NCBI GenBank assembly: GCA_019843655.1
Contig: JACDQD010000106.1
Span: 2,170,001-2,234,000 of the forward strand
Reading direction: 5' to 3'
Length of the DNA stretch: 64,000 nt
From: Lethocerus indicus
Lineage: Eukaryota; Arthropoda; Insecta; Hemiptera; Belostomatidae
A program made the position numbers and the translations under genes. Below are positions 25,701 through 39,200 of the stretch, one piece after another; the stretch's first letter is position 1, and the number at the start of each line of letters is the position of its first letter. A model generated the notes under the pieces. The model ran no database searches, was not told the DNA's origin, and was given only the letters and a program-made list of their open reading frames with translations.

Positions 25701-28700
25701 CCGAGAGTCCAATGCAACTAATGCATCGTGCACCTGACTTCTCGAACAATATTAACAAATAGACTTCAAGTTGTCTACTAAGCAAAATGTTTATTCAAGG
25801 TTTAAATTTGTACTGGCGTTGAAGAAAACGCGGGAATACAATATAGTAGGTTGAAAACAGCAAAATAAATTAGCTTTGTGGATAGGTTTCCAATCAAATT
25901 TCACTTGACCTGTGATACTTGGCGCAGTCATTTTCCTCCTCAATAGAATCGCTGCTCGGAATCGAGGATAAAACGCAACTTTATTCTCGAGCCCTCGTCT
26001 AAATCCGTACCGCTTTGCTTTCCTCTCTGCTGCCGAGATACCCCCAACCACCCCAAAGCCGCCACTCAGAACAATCTCGGGACTGTTCGAGCGCGGTTCG
26101 CACCCTCGCCGATATTCATGGTATTAATTAAACTCTGGATGGGACGGAATTTCCATAGAGATTGACGGTTCGTTGTAGGCGCACAATACATTGTTGAGCA
26201 CATTCCGGTGTAATTTTCGCGGTGGGGATGATGTTGTACAGGATGAGCTGTACAGAGAATTTCATCGAACGCTTAATGTAAAATATTGACACGCTATGAG
26301 GACAGTCGTTATTTAAAACGTTTCATTGATTTAACCAATATATGTACGTTGGGAACACCAAACAAACCAACTGCGTGCTCTCGTTACAGTCCTTAATACC
26401 TTTAAATATAGTTTGTCAAACGTTTCAACAAATCGTAAGTTTAAAACGACTTATAGGTCCGAAACTGGACCTAGACCGGTATCCAGCCGAGAATGGTATG
26501 CCATATCAGCATTCCATCAGGGTATAATAACGCTGCTATTAATCGACAAAATAATTGTTACCGAATACGACATGATACTCGATTGGCAACAAGCCCTGTA
26601 ATTCGTAGCCTCCTCTATAACGCTTTGTAATTCGACACTAATATCCTTGAGTTATAACTAATTCCCGATCGCTGAAACCTTCTTTCATTTACCATTATTT
26701 CTATTTATTGTTTGATAAAAGAATAATATTTTGTTGCGTCAATGAACTTAACACTGTGTCTAAATCTTTATTATTAATTTGGAGTCCTGGATATTTAACA
26801 AAGAATTTAATTAATAAGATTTACCGCTTTTTAATCCCCTCGAAATAAAGTCAGAGAGTCCGACGACAGGTTTCATCCCTGCGGAGTCGAAAGTACGCTC
26901 CTGACAAGGGTTCAACGAAACCGGCGGCTAAGTAAACTTTTTTTCGTATTTTCCTCTCAAAACCAGTCGCCTTATTTCATCCTAATTCCCGGCGGTTTTA
27001 TTCCGTATTTAAATTTACATTCGATTGGGGCAGACTTAACGAAACGAATCTTAATTGTAACAATGGATTTGAAATTCGTCGCACCGCATTCTTGTAGCAG
27101 GTTTAACACGTTGAGTGCTAAGCCGGCCCCTAGGGACCGACAGTGGACTTTCCGTTTAAGCGGCGTTGATTCTAGGGACTGACTGCGAAATTCTCGTTTG
27201 ATCGACATCGGTGCATGAGACTGGCATTGTCAAGGGTTAAATTATAAATGACAATAAAAAATTTAAGTTAAAATTTAATGAAGTTTATTAAAACATTGTA
27301 AACAAAAATGTGGCTGAGATTTGCACATATCACAGTAGGTAACTACTTTTTTCGTGTTTTTCTTCGCTATGTCGCGCCCGAGCATTTTTATTCAACCGAC
27401 CTCAAACCAAACAGTGAAATAAAGTAATCTTCTGTTTATACTATTTGGTCCAGTGTTGACCCTCGGCGTCACGCGGCGTAGTAAGGTGGCAGCGGCTGAA
27501 CCGGAAAGTCTAGCGAAATCGGCACCGCACTCAACGTGTTAAACTATTGGCGGCCACCGTTCGGTAGCTTAAACGGTATGATTTTGGATTAAATGGTACG
27601 GTGAAAATTACCGGTGGAGACGAAGACGTGTACCGAGTCCGGTTCAGTGTTGGAGGCGCGGCACGTGTAGTTGCCGGTGTGCTGTCTGGTGGCCTGCGTG
27701 ATGAGCAGCCGGCTGTGGGTCTTGTCGCCCGGCTCCGTCACCACCTGCACCTTGCTGTCGGCAGCCTCGTAGTTGATCATGTTGTCGTTGTGGTACCACA
27801 TCACGTACTGGGGAGGCGTAGGGCTCTGAAACAGTTTACCCATCAAGGAATATGTCACACGGGGAATACCGTTTATATACCGGTAATAACCCCATTATTT
27901 CATAGAGCAAATGCCACGAAATATGGGAAGATATTTCTGTCTAAAGAAGATTCAACAGAATTTGTTTTACAGATCCTTTCTATAAAAATATTTTTGATTA
28001 TATCACCCCTAATCCAACATCTCTGGACAGCACTTAACATTAGTGAAGGAAAATAGTTTACTTAATTACCGATTGTTTATAAATAGGAACATGAAAGTAA
28101 ACGATTAAAACTAAAAAATTGAACTCAAAAAGGAAGATTAATAGATCAAAGTTCCTGATAAAAATCAGTTTACCCAGAGGTGCTTACTCTAGTACGGCGC
28201 TCCAGAATACTACACCGTCAATACACACCCGCTGTGCGGGTTTTAGTATCAGCAGTTGCCGTAACTCAAATCAAATTTTATTTTGTGAAATATTACAAGA
28301 TATATAGAAATTTGAATTATATTTCTTTGTTGATGTGCACAACATTCTTTTTAAACAGGTAAGAACCCGATTATTTCATAGAGCAAATGCCACGGAATGT
28401 GAGAAGATATGCTTTGGAATCGCATATCTGGATTGCTAATGTAAATTTCAGTGGTCCGCGAGTGTTTGGAATTTCACCACCCGCGCGATGTTCCGACAGT
28501 AATTTCTGAACGTTTTATGTTGTTTGAGTTAACAATATTCCTCGGCCAAAGAAGTCGAGTTTTGTGTATTTGCTAATTATAGTACTGAGTTCGAAATGGC
28601 GACAGTCTATATTAACGACGGTTTATTACGGGGTACAATATATACCTAATATGACCTGCGGGGAATAAAAATGTAATTCACATTTGTCACGAAATTGCGG

Positions 28701-30169
28701 AGCGACAGAGACACGAACCGGGGAATGTAATACGGAATGACAACTACCGGGCACGACACGAAAGTCCGTGTCCATTGAAGAACACGGACGAGCGGAATGG
28801 AAACGCGAGAAATATAACACTGTAATTATTCTCCCCCGGGGTCGAGAAAATTTTTGTTTACCGACAAGGGAAGTTGTAAAAGAGCAACTACGGATCTGAG
28901 GTTAGAAACCGGCCCGAGTTAATAGAGGGGTTGCGGTTAAAGATCGAACAGATAATGGTGCTACAAATTCCAAATAAAGGTTTACTGTCTGCGAAGTCTT
29001 AACTCAAATCGAGACCTGTCCCAGATTGGCAAAGTTAAATTAGCGTGACTTTCGGTTTTATTCCGACGTCTAGTATTACCACCGCAACAAATATAAGGGA
29101 TTTGGTCCTACCAAAAAAAAACATATTTCGCTAACGCGTATTATTTTGTGATAATGGGATCATTAATGAGGTCTGTTTAGAAGGGAAAAAGAGAGAGAGG
29201 ACTCCGTTTGAAAATCTCAGGTTCAAAATGACGCGATCGTCCGAGTGTGAAATATAAACAAAGATTATAATATAGTCGAGAGAAGATAGCCGAAAGATCG
29301 GAACGAGTGTTCCATAATGCAGAAAAATCGGCATTCTACAGGTGGAAGGGTGTGTTTCTCCATGCGTTACAATGATCCAACGTCAAACCTACCTGTATTC
29401 CTAACGGCGTCAACCCCTCTTTCTCACAGTGGATAAAAGTAGCATTTTATCTCCGGGTTCTGGCACCGGAGGGTAGCTTCCTTTTCCAGTTGCCATTTTA
29501 ATATTTATTTATCGTAATTTTCTGTCGGAGCCTCTAAACGTGGAGGATAGCGGTAAAAGGAAGAAAATATGTTGTGTCAAACTACTATTTAATTAGCTTA
29601 CAATAACAGTAACAAAAATAAAACATAAATATGTTTAAAAATTAAACAAATATATTCAAAATTTTCTGTCTCTCACGGTCCAAGATGTTAGAAAATGTTA
29701 TCTATATCGTTTTTTCTTCTCAACAGAAAAACAGTATTTTATTTGAACTAAAAATTAAACAAAGTAATTATGGTCAAAGATATAGGCCTGCATTCTCTTG
29801 AGCAGGCCATACGCTCATACTTCTGGAAGTCAGCCCATTCGTGATTGTAAAATGAAATGTTCTGATGTGTCATGCTTAGGATAAAAACTAATACATTTTA
29901 AAGCAATTTATGCAATTATCCCGTGATCACACACTCTAATGTCCCTAGCGTCGCTCGAGTGATTCAACAGTAGGTCGTTGTGGGCACCTCATGGTCGTCT
30001 TAAGTAATTCCTGGAAGTACTTCACCGGCAAGTCGGTGCCGATGAAGCACCGTGTCAGCGAAATCAGTAAACCAATTCTCCGAACTGAACCCTCTTGAAC
30101 CCATCTAAAATTATCTACTCTAGTCTTATGTCTCAAAGACCGTAAACCCTTCCTAAGCTTTTCCTTTAA

Positions 30170-30225
<56 letters not shown>

Positions 30226-33200
30226 TCCAGTTACAAACAGTTAGGTCTAATTATTTGCGGTATTAGTTATGGAGGTCACCCGATAATTAAATTACGTCCT
30301 CTGTCATGCGGAAGAATATTACCCCGGCAATTTATTTGTGGCGTGAAAACTTTGGCAATTCCAGAGTCTGAGGAAGTTGGGAAATCTGTCGGGTCTTGGG
30401 CCCGGGAATGGGGGAGCCCATTCCCCGCCCATTCATGACGACGATTGTTCGCGCCCCCCGCCACCGGCTTTTAAAAGGCGGATTTTCATTAATTATTTCA
30501 ATTATGGGCGCCGTCTTCTCGGTGGGGGGACGGTCTAAGATTTTATTAAATATGAAAGCAGATTTGATATCCCATCATCAACTGCGCCACGGTTTTAACT
30601 AACTCCCTCCCGGGGTTCTGGTATGAGACGTCGGAATATCGGAGAAGGGTTTTTTAAATTATTCCATTCCGTATGCGTGTCCAATGCCCGCGAGCGAACT
30701 TTCAATCCTACCATAGTGTAAATATGGCTGCATATAAGACTGTTAATGCCTTAGTGAGGTGTATGTTTAGTGTTATATGGCTGTGTGTAATTGAGTTGTA
30801 TGTAGTGTTCAATTAGTGTTAACCGGAGCCGCGGTGTCGCACGGCCCGTACGCCGGAGCCCCAAAATGGAGTAGGAAAAGTAATTTACGAACCGACTAAC
30901 CGAATGGAGCGGCTAATGAAAATTCCCCGTTTCACTGACAAGCGGCTGTATTTGGGGCCGATTTCCATCAATACGGGGCACCATAAATTGGTAGAGCCGT
31001 GCTTTCAGTGCCATATTAAAATGGAGCTATTTAATGTAAGGTTGTGAAATATCGACATAATCCGTAAGTGAAGAGTGTAATGTCCTTCATCTACAAATAA
31101 ATGTGTTTTCAAAAAGGTACTAAAAGTTGTTTTAATTATATAGTGGCACGACACAATAAAACATATAAATCCTGGTGAAAAATATACTTTGAATTCCTGG
31201 ATGATTTCTGAAAGTGTTGAATGATACAATTGAGTTCATATAAATATTAATTAGCATCAAGGTTGCCTGCAACTTCTCAATTCGTATATTCAAAATATGA
31301 AGTCATATCACGCAATGAAACGATAGTTAAGGACAAGATTCAATTATGGAGGTACTGCTCATTCTCTCTCGGTCGGCATTGTGAGTTTTGCTCTCATTAG
31401 AGCCTGACGACTGGTTCTTGAATCTTTACTTCTGAACTAAATTAGTCCTCTTCGTCGCTGGCTAATTCGGGCCGTTGGCTTCTCCCCGCGAATCATCGTT
31501 AGGGTTTCCCGTCCTCGTTTCTAAGTAAAGGGCACGTGGAGGTGTTAATTTTAATTTATACCCCATGGGTGAGCCTCAATAACTCCTTACACATTACACA
31601 TTACCTTGAATTTTATTCCCCTCGGATTATAAAACTAAATCCAAGGGACACATTTCCATGTTGGATGAATAAATTTGCAATAAATGCGATTGCTCACTGC
31701 TTTCTAGCTGTAATTTGGAGCTTTCGTGATTAATTATGAAATGACCGTCGTTCGCTCTTAAAACCGCAGGCCCAGTTTCCACCATAATTTTCCCCTGACC
31801 TGATGTCTCATTTTCGAAATTTACACACTCAAACCGCTGAACAATTACTTCAGGTGGTAATAAAATGTTAATATTTCGATCAATCGCGCATGATTTTGTT
31901 GTATTCCTAGGTTGATTCCTTTGAATATCCACGTTTCCCTATTTAAAAGCTAATGAAAATAATAAATCAAGATGAGCAGAGTATAAAAGTATTAGATAGT
32001 AGGATTGGAAGACGTTATATATGAAAAACCATTTTGGTAGTTAGGAGAAGTTACTTGTGTAAGCATAAAAGTCAACGCGCTTAGTTTTGACAGCCCCTTT
32101 TGTGACAGCCTTTTGATTTATCATCTGAGGTACGATTTATGCAACCAGTGTGAACATTGCAAAGTTGTTATTATAATGATGACGTTATTTAATAATTAAC
32201 GCTATTTCCAACTCACAGGTTATAATGTGTACACGGTAAGTAAAATTAAGAAAATTAACTAACATCTGCAAACATAATTAGCAGCCTATGAATTATTAAT
32301 CCTAAAAATAATTGTCAACTCCCATACTGAATTAATTAACTCGATGAAAGCAAGTTAATACCGCGAGTTCGCTAAAAAAATTTGGATAGGAGTCGTCAAC
32401 AGTGAATTATTCAGGAGCCTGTGAAATTAAGAACTTCAAATCAGCAAGTCTTCAGAGCAAGGCAAAAGTAAATTTTACGCGTTGAGGAATAATTAGTTCT
32501 AATGAAGTGATTAAAAATGGAAGTTAGCAATGAATGTGGCCAGATGTTCGCAATAAATAACGGCATCGAACGAAACGTCCTAAGGATGTAATAAAGTGTG
32601 ATTTTTACGCGGTATCCAAATAGTAAGGTATTTATTCATTTGAGGAAGATAGAATAGCGAACTCATAACTTCTATAAATCTATATTAACTTCCAGTAATA
32701 TTTCCATTCATGAAATAGTGCATTACATTTACAATTAGAAGACGAATTATAGTTTTCTTTTTCCAACTACAACTTTGTCAAAGTATAAATCTACAACAAT
32801 AATGACTGCTTCCGTGACCTTTCCATTAAAGTTAGTTAACAGATTAAGTTTAGTATAATAAAAGTCGAGTTTCTAGCCTCACCGTTTATATATAGTTTGC
32901 AAAATATAAAGTTCGATTTACATAACGAAATCCGGAAAGAAAACTTTCAATTTTTTGGAGATAAAAGCGGGTTTCATGCGTATCATGCAACCGATTGAGC
33001 CGGCCAGAAATTTTAATAACTTATACTGAACTTTACAATGAATTTATGTAATACCGGCCAATTGATCGAACTTTATATACTAATTGCCATTGTTGGTATC
33101 AGTGGGCCGGCTCCACTATCATTCGGTTCAATTCATATATTACGTTTGTTTTGATATTGATGCCCAGTGTATCTAAACGGTGTCGGGGGTAGATGGGTCT

Positions 33201-36200
33201 GCGGCTGGTCTACGCTTACCGATAGCATTTCGGCTGCTCCTGGAATTGATCGTCCGGTGAAAGTGCAACAGGGCGGCCGACAATGGTATTGGCGAGGGTT
33301 GGCAATGGGCTTTGGGGGTGAGGGCGGGCCCCGAGTTAGGGCCTACGCTAACCCTAGCCAACGCTAAACGGCAAAATCCCTTTCTGCGGACCAAATTTGT
33401 CGACCAATTTGACCCGACCTTATTGGCGGCCGGCGCTCCTGATTATTCAATTTTCCATAAATTTCGCCGGATAATCCCGAAATGGGGCGGCTCCGACGAC
33501 AGCCAACGTCAGACAGAACGTTCATATCTGAGGAGTATTCGCGCTATATAAATGCCTAATTCTGAATAACCCGAATACTCGAAAATAGTATTAAATAACT
33601 TCGTTAAATTCGTTATTCCTCCTATTACTACCGTAACAATTTAATACGGACAGATGGTTTATTCCTGGATAACGAAAAACAATTTTTCTTTTGTTTATCC
33701 TATTTCAGAAGAAACAGGTTTATTATAGCGTACCGATGCTTATTATTCGGGTGTCAATAACAAAAAAGTAAAGCTAAGAACTATCATTATGCAAACGATT
33801 CTAAAGATATTTTAAAAAGATATTCATTTAAAGTTTCTTTTGTCATTACTCATTACTGTCGGAATATTTATCATTATTCAGATCTTAATATCCGGGGCGG
33901 TTAAATATACTAAATAGATTTATAAAAAATATCGGATGTAGAACTGAACCCGTTTTATACTGTTCGTTTGTGTTACAGGCACTGGCAGAATTTCATAACA
34001 AATTTGTTGTTAAACGGGTCAGAAAATAAAAATACTACTGTACTCCCCAGTCGATTAAATTAATTAATTAGTTCTGATGGTTTGTTTGGAAATTGTTTAC
34101 CCCACCGATCAATATGTGTTTACGAAATAAATAAATGTTACGTCACGATTTCACTCTAATTCTGTACAGATAATGAGATACTATTTTACCGGCACTAATT
34201 AATTGTCGGTGGTCCCCAAAAATCAACTGTTCACCTATCGTCGATTATTGTTGTTTCTGGCACTTCGGTTCAATTCAATTGTCCGCTATTAATATAAGGC
34301 TACAGGATCTGACGTTAAAACGATTATGTTTGGGTTCAGACCCGAGAAGCGGGTCTGAAACGACCGAACAGAGCGGGAGATATATCGGTTTAGTGGAGCG
34401 TTGAATGTCAGCCGAATGTAAGTGGACGGGGGCAGGCGGGGGACATGGGCTATTGTGAAGGCCGGGACCTGAGACCTGCGGCCGGTGAAAAGTGGGCTCC
34501 ACGCCACGGACTCGTCGGCCCCTCTAAAAGTGTTTTATAACTCTCCGCGGTCACTTAGTTTTCGGCCCCGGCCAGCCTCTACCCCGGCCAACGTTTATAA
34601 AATTATTTCAGGCTACGCCCTAACAATTGGTTATTGTTACGTCGCGGTCCCTATTCAATTAATTGTTCCATTCGGACAAAATAAAAACTATCAAATGACT
34701 GCTTACACAGGGTAAACTAACACCAGTAAACTTCATCATAAAGGTTTTTCGTTACTAGGCATTATGTCAAACGGCTCTCGGAAGGAATTTGAACGTACGC
34801 CTTCATTTAGTTAATTTGCCCTTCTTCCTTCTAAATATAAATATATATAGCTGCCAGAAAGTGCCCTTCTCACCAATATCAATATAAGTCCGGGGGAGAG
34901 GCAGAAAAAGGATACGGCTAAAAAATTTAATACTCCCGACCATAAGTGCCTCAATATGCGGTAGATTCAATAGAAACTTTCGAGGGGAGACCGGCCTCCA
35001 TTGAAAAAGTTCGAAACTATCGTTGTCTAGTTAAGCTGATATTATGCGGCTTCGTGTAGGGACATCCGCTAGCAGCTAGAGGTCAGACCTGGGCCGGCAG
35101 GATTTCCATAATGCCCTTTGTTCATTCAACAACATCGAGATATTATTTCTGAAATTGATCTAAAGGGTACATCAATTTTTCATGGTGTTGAATCGATTGA
35201 TTTTATTCTTCTGCTATATTAGTCTGTTGGCAGAACATCTGTATTTGATGGATTGATGGAAGTAAACTCAAGTATTTTTACTCCGGTGAAGACCAAAACA
35301 ATTTCTTTTCATTAGTCATCTGTCATTGGTATTTTTCATCTCAGAATTCTGTTCAAAAATGAAAACAGAATGAAAAAAGAAAACATCTATCTCATACTTC
35401 TTTTTTTCTACTGATATAAATTCGAGGAATTATTTTACCTCTCGATATTAATTCTTCGAAATTCATACCTGCGATAATACGGCTTCTGTTACGCCAAGTA
35501 TGAAATAACCAACGTTATATTCAAAAGTTTCATTGTCTTTCAAGCTAATTTAACGTTATAAATTTTTAGCTTACATATTTTATTGGGACCTCCATCGTAC
35601 TTTCATCCCTCGTATACCCTTATATTACACACAGTTGGTGCCACTCCACATCTCCCAAAATGCGAATCCATGATTAAGCAGCTCGGCGCCAAGTATCTCA
35701 TGTCGGGGACATACCCTGCCGTGGGGGCTGGGGGCTCATAGACCAAAGCTAATTAAGGTGGCGCTGGTTTTATGGTATTAATTGAGCCGGGCCTATTGTC
35801 GGCGCCCTAAAATCCAGGCGTCTCGTTCGGGGCCATAAAACGGAAGGGGCGGTAGTAAACTCCGATATGGCCTATATCCAGGGAGACATTTTTTTATCAC
35901 TCCCGCGGTGTTATACATTTTCTTCTCTCCCTCGTTCGGCCCGAGACTAACAAAACTCAGAGACTTCAAACTGAAGTAACTACTCTTCGGGAAAACTTAA
36001 ATAAGGGTATGTATGATGCACATGCAGTTCAGCGATTGCCACGAATAAACTAAATATCCTTGAAGAAATGGAAATATTTAAAAACTTAACAAAAACAATC
36101 TGATGAATGAACAGATTGATACGTCATTAGGTTCCCTTAAAAAGCTTATGAAAAGAAAAATATCTGTAAATAATCGTTAGAAGTTGAAGTTAAACCAAAC

Positions 36201-39200
36201 AAAACTGGATTTTGCCCCACCAGTCCACCAGTGCCACGCATTAAACATGTCGGTGTATTGATTAATCATACTACTGACTTGCTCGACAATTTTAAAAATT
36301 ACTAGTAATAATACTAGTAATAAAAAAAATGGATTGGAATGATATTAGGTGACAACGGAAAGTTGCTAAAATAACTCTGAAAACAAAATGCGATAAGGGT
36401 ATTATTATTGAAATGTTCCTGATTCGTCCGTGAATTCTGTTCTGCTTTGCTCGGATTGTAACGTGTGATTATAGTTTATGGGACGGGAGGCGAGAAGGAA
36501 ATTAGGTATGTTAGTGAGTACTCGGTTCGAGGGTACGAGGGTAGTTTCCTGAGCCTGCGGGCTTGGCAATCGTAAAATGTGGCTGAGTGGGTAGGCGGGC
36601 CTCGACCCCCTCTACCCCCCGTAAAATTTAACGGTTGGGCCTCTCACTCTCATTCTCTCTCCTTCCATCTCTTTCTCTCTCTGTCGTTCTCTCTTGACCG
36701 ACAATTCCGGGTACCTCCTACCGGATAATACACCGGCTACACTGCTAGGCTTATTTTCATTTTAAAGGGGAACACCCATTTTCTTTACTCTTTATTTCAA
36801 AGGCGGTTGTCCCTCAATGGATGTCTTCCGTAATAGGCTTATTTATTAGTAATACTTCTTATTTATTTTACTGTCGGGCTCCGCTTTTCATGTTGGATGT
36901 CTGCATCGCGCTGGCTTACTATGGCATCTCGTTATTTCTGGCTGAGAACCCCAGACAGTAAAAAAAACCCTTACTAATTTAATCAACAGCCGGTTCATTA
37001 ATTCCGGATCTCTTGGGAGAAAAAAATCAGGTCGTACTCTGTGTGCATTTGCTGTTGATACTTCATTAGTTTGTAGGGTTCGAGCAGTGTCCTGAAGTTA
37101 TCAGCTCGTTTCTGGCCTTTTCAGCCTGACGACCTACAATATGACATCGGGCTGTACGCTTTCGATTTCCACAAAATTTCTGAGACTCGGAATCACAAAA
37201 CATCTTCAACAGTTGGTCGGGAAGGAAAGAAAATTTAATAAAATATCTACTTTTAGCCTAAAATAAACCCGGGAGGGAGACGACTGCGTCTACAACTCGG
37301 GCCAGTCTCAAATAGGGGGCGGAGGTCTCAAATATTTAGCAAGTCACCGTCGCACGGCCGCCCGTCATCCATTTATAACAGAGGCAGGGCCCGGCCCTCT
37401 GCTCTTCCTACCCTAGCACTCTCTCACGCCCTTTTACTCGATTTATAGGGTACAGCTTGCCACGATTCGGACGTGGAAAAAAGCCCAGGTATTTAGAAGG
37501 GAGGCTGCCAGACGTCACGTTTTTGCCTTCGAGCGCCAGGGAAATATATTTGTAACTCCACTCCCCTCGAACACTCTTACGAGGTTAGCGTTAGATTTAA
37601 GAATTATAGATTCGCAATATAAACCATACGTATTTCCATTGTTTGGTCAACGATAAAAATATCGATTTATGTAAAGGCGCAACTTGGATATTTTACTACG
37701 AAAGACATTGCCCATGTTTTGGCGCTATCGGGATTTCCCTCGTAGTACTTTACTGATGACACAATAAATAAATGAATAGAAAATCGGGCGGCGGAGATAA
37801 AAAATAATGTTTTCTTTTTATCGATTCTCCGGAGAATCGAATGTTTGTCCATAAAAGTCTTCCGACAAAAGGACGATAACGATTTATTGGGCCGTAAATA
37901 TGTAGGCGAGCGGAAAGAGTTCAGGGTGTAACGGGCCCCGGCCGATTGCCTATGTGGCCGGCGCCGAATTTTCAAGTTTTCACTGACCCAGGTTGAGGAT
38001 TCGAGTTATAATATCGTTCATATATAACGTACAAAATGTTACTACTTCTGTTATATTTTATTATTAAAATGTATCGCCGTATTAAAAGGAAATCTCCGTT
38101 AGACTCACAACCGATTTTAATGAGTGAGATTTCTGTGGTGTCACAATAAAGAAATTAGAACTTGTTTTATTATCAAATTTAAATTTTAATAACGGGGACC
38201 AGCTATAGGTGATTTATTTATTTTCTACCTGAGTACAGTTTACAACACCGGCACCCACGAATGTGTTCGAGAAGGATGTATTATATATATGTAAATATTT
38301 AATAGAGACTGTATCTACTAATATTTATGTAATAAAATCAGACAGGATATACAATAGTGTCATGTGGGAATACAGTATTCACTAGTATTATTAAAGAGTT
38401 CTAATTCAAAGTGCTTTGCAATGACGTCCTCTGAATTTTCCACCGAGAGAGGCTCGGGTGAACAAAAATAAATATTTTGCTGCAGTACTAAATTGGGCCT
38501 CTGTCATTTGGACGTTGGGGCGCAATTAATTGCTTATTCTCGCCTACGGTTTAAGAGTGAAGCATCCATTAGATCTAATTTAGAATCTGTCCTATCTTCT
38601 CTGAAAGAGGGTCATTTACATTTTATTAGCGGCACCATGTCCGGATAAAAAAAGAAAGCGGCGGCACCGCGTGTGTGAGACTCAGGAAAAAGCAATATAT
38701 TCCTTCCTGTCTTTCACACACACCCTGTTTAACAATTCTTCCTCTGAATTTCCATTTGTTTATGCCACTGTAAATTCGACGTATAGATTATTATCTCGGC
38801 GGAACGAATAAATATACAACTGATAATTATAATTAGGGTTTTATAGACAACCAATTGTATGTACAGTCTAGTTATTTGCCAACATGTGGGTTTCAAGTTC
38901 AATTAGTCCTCATAACCGAATTTTCACGGATTGTTAAACAATTGTTTGGTGAAGATTACAAATGTTTCAGGTTTGGCGATATAACACATCCCACACACAC
39001 ACATAATCATTAACGAGTGGTGGTACATTTGTCTATCGACAAATAATGTTTTGACGGTCTCACGCTGAAAGCATAAACAGGTTAACTAAATGGTAAGTTT
39101 AGTTGTGAAAAGCTAGAAAATACCTATTGGTCTGTTATTATAATACTATTTGACTATTTAATTAAAAAGTACCTTCCGAGCCTCGTGGAATGTACTGGAC

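Larger units (their letters stand above)
10764..27611 (-). other. dpr intron between Ig2 exon and terminal exon (about 16.8 kb)
   Basis: Non-coding by every sign I could see. Open frames here are short, start at arbitrary points and show no domain. Contents noted: a pyrimidine tract near 11290-11347, a (TA)n run at 15850-15869, GC-rich patches around 18310-18670 and 20330-20620, a degenerate minisatellite at 19959-20008, an AT homeobox-like cluster near 23346-23380, and repeat copy A at 23631-23983. Confidence 0.8.

Noticed and set aside
27601..28056. 151-codon + strand open frame
   Set aside because: Its first two-thirds are the antisense of the GC-rich dpr Ig2 exon and the rest runs into the repeat.
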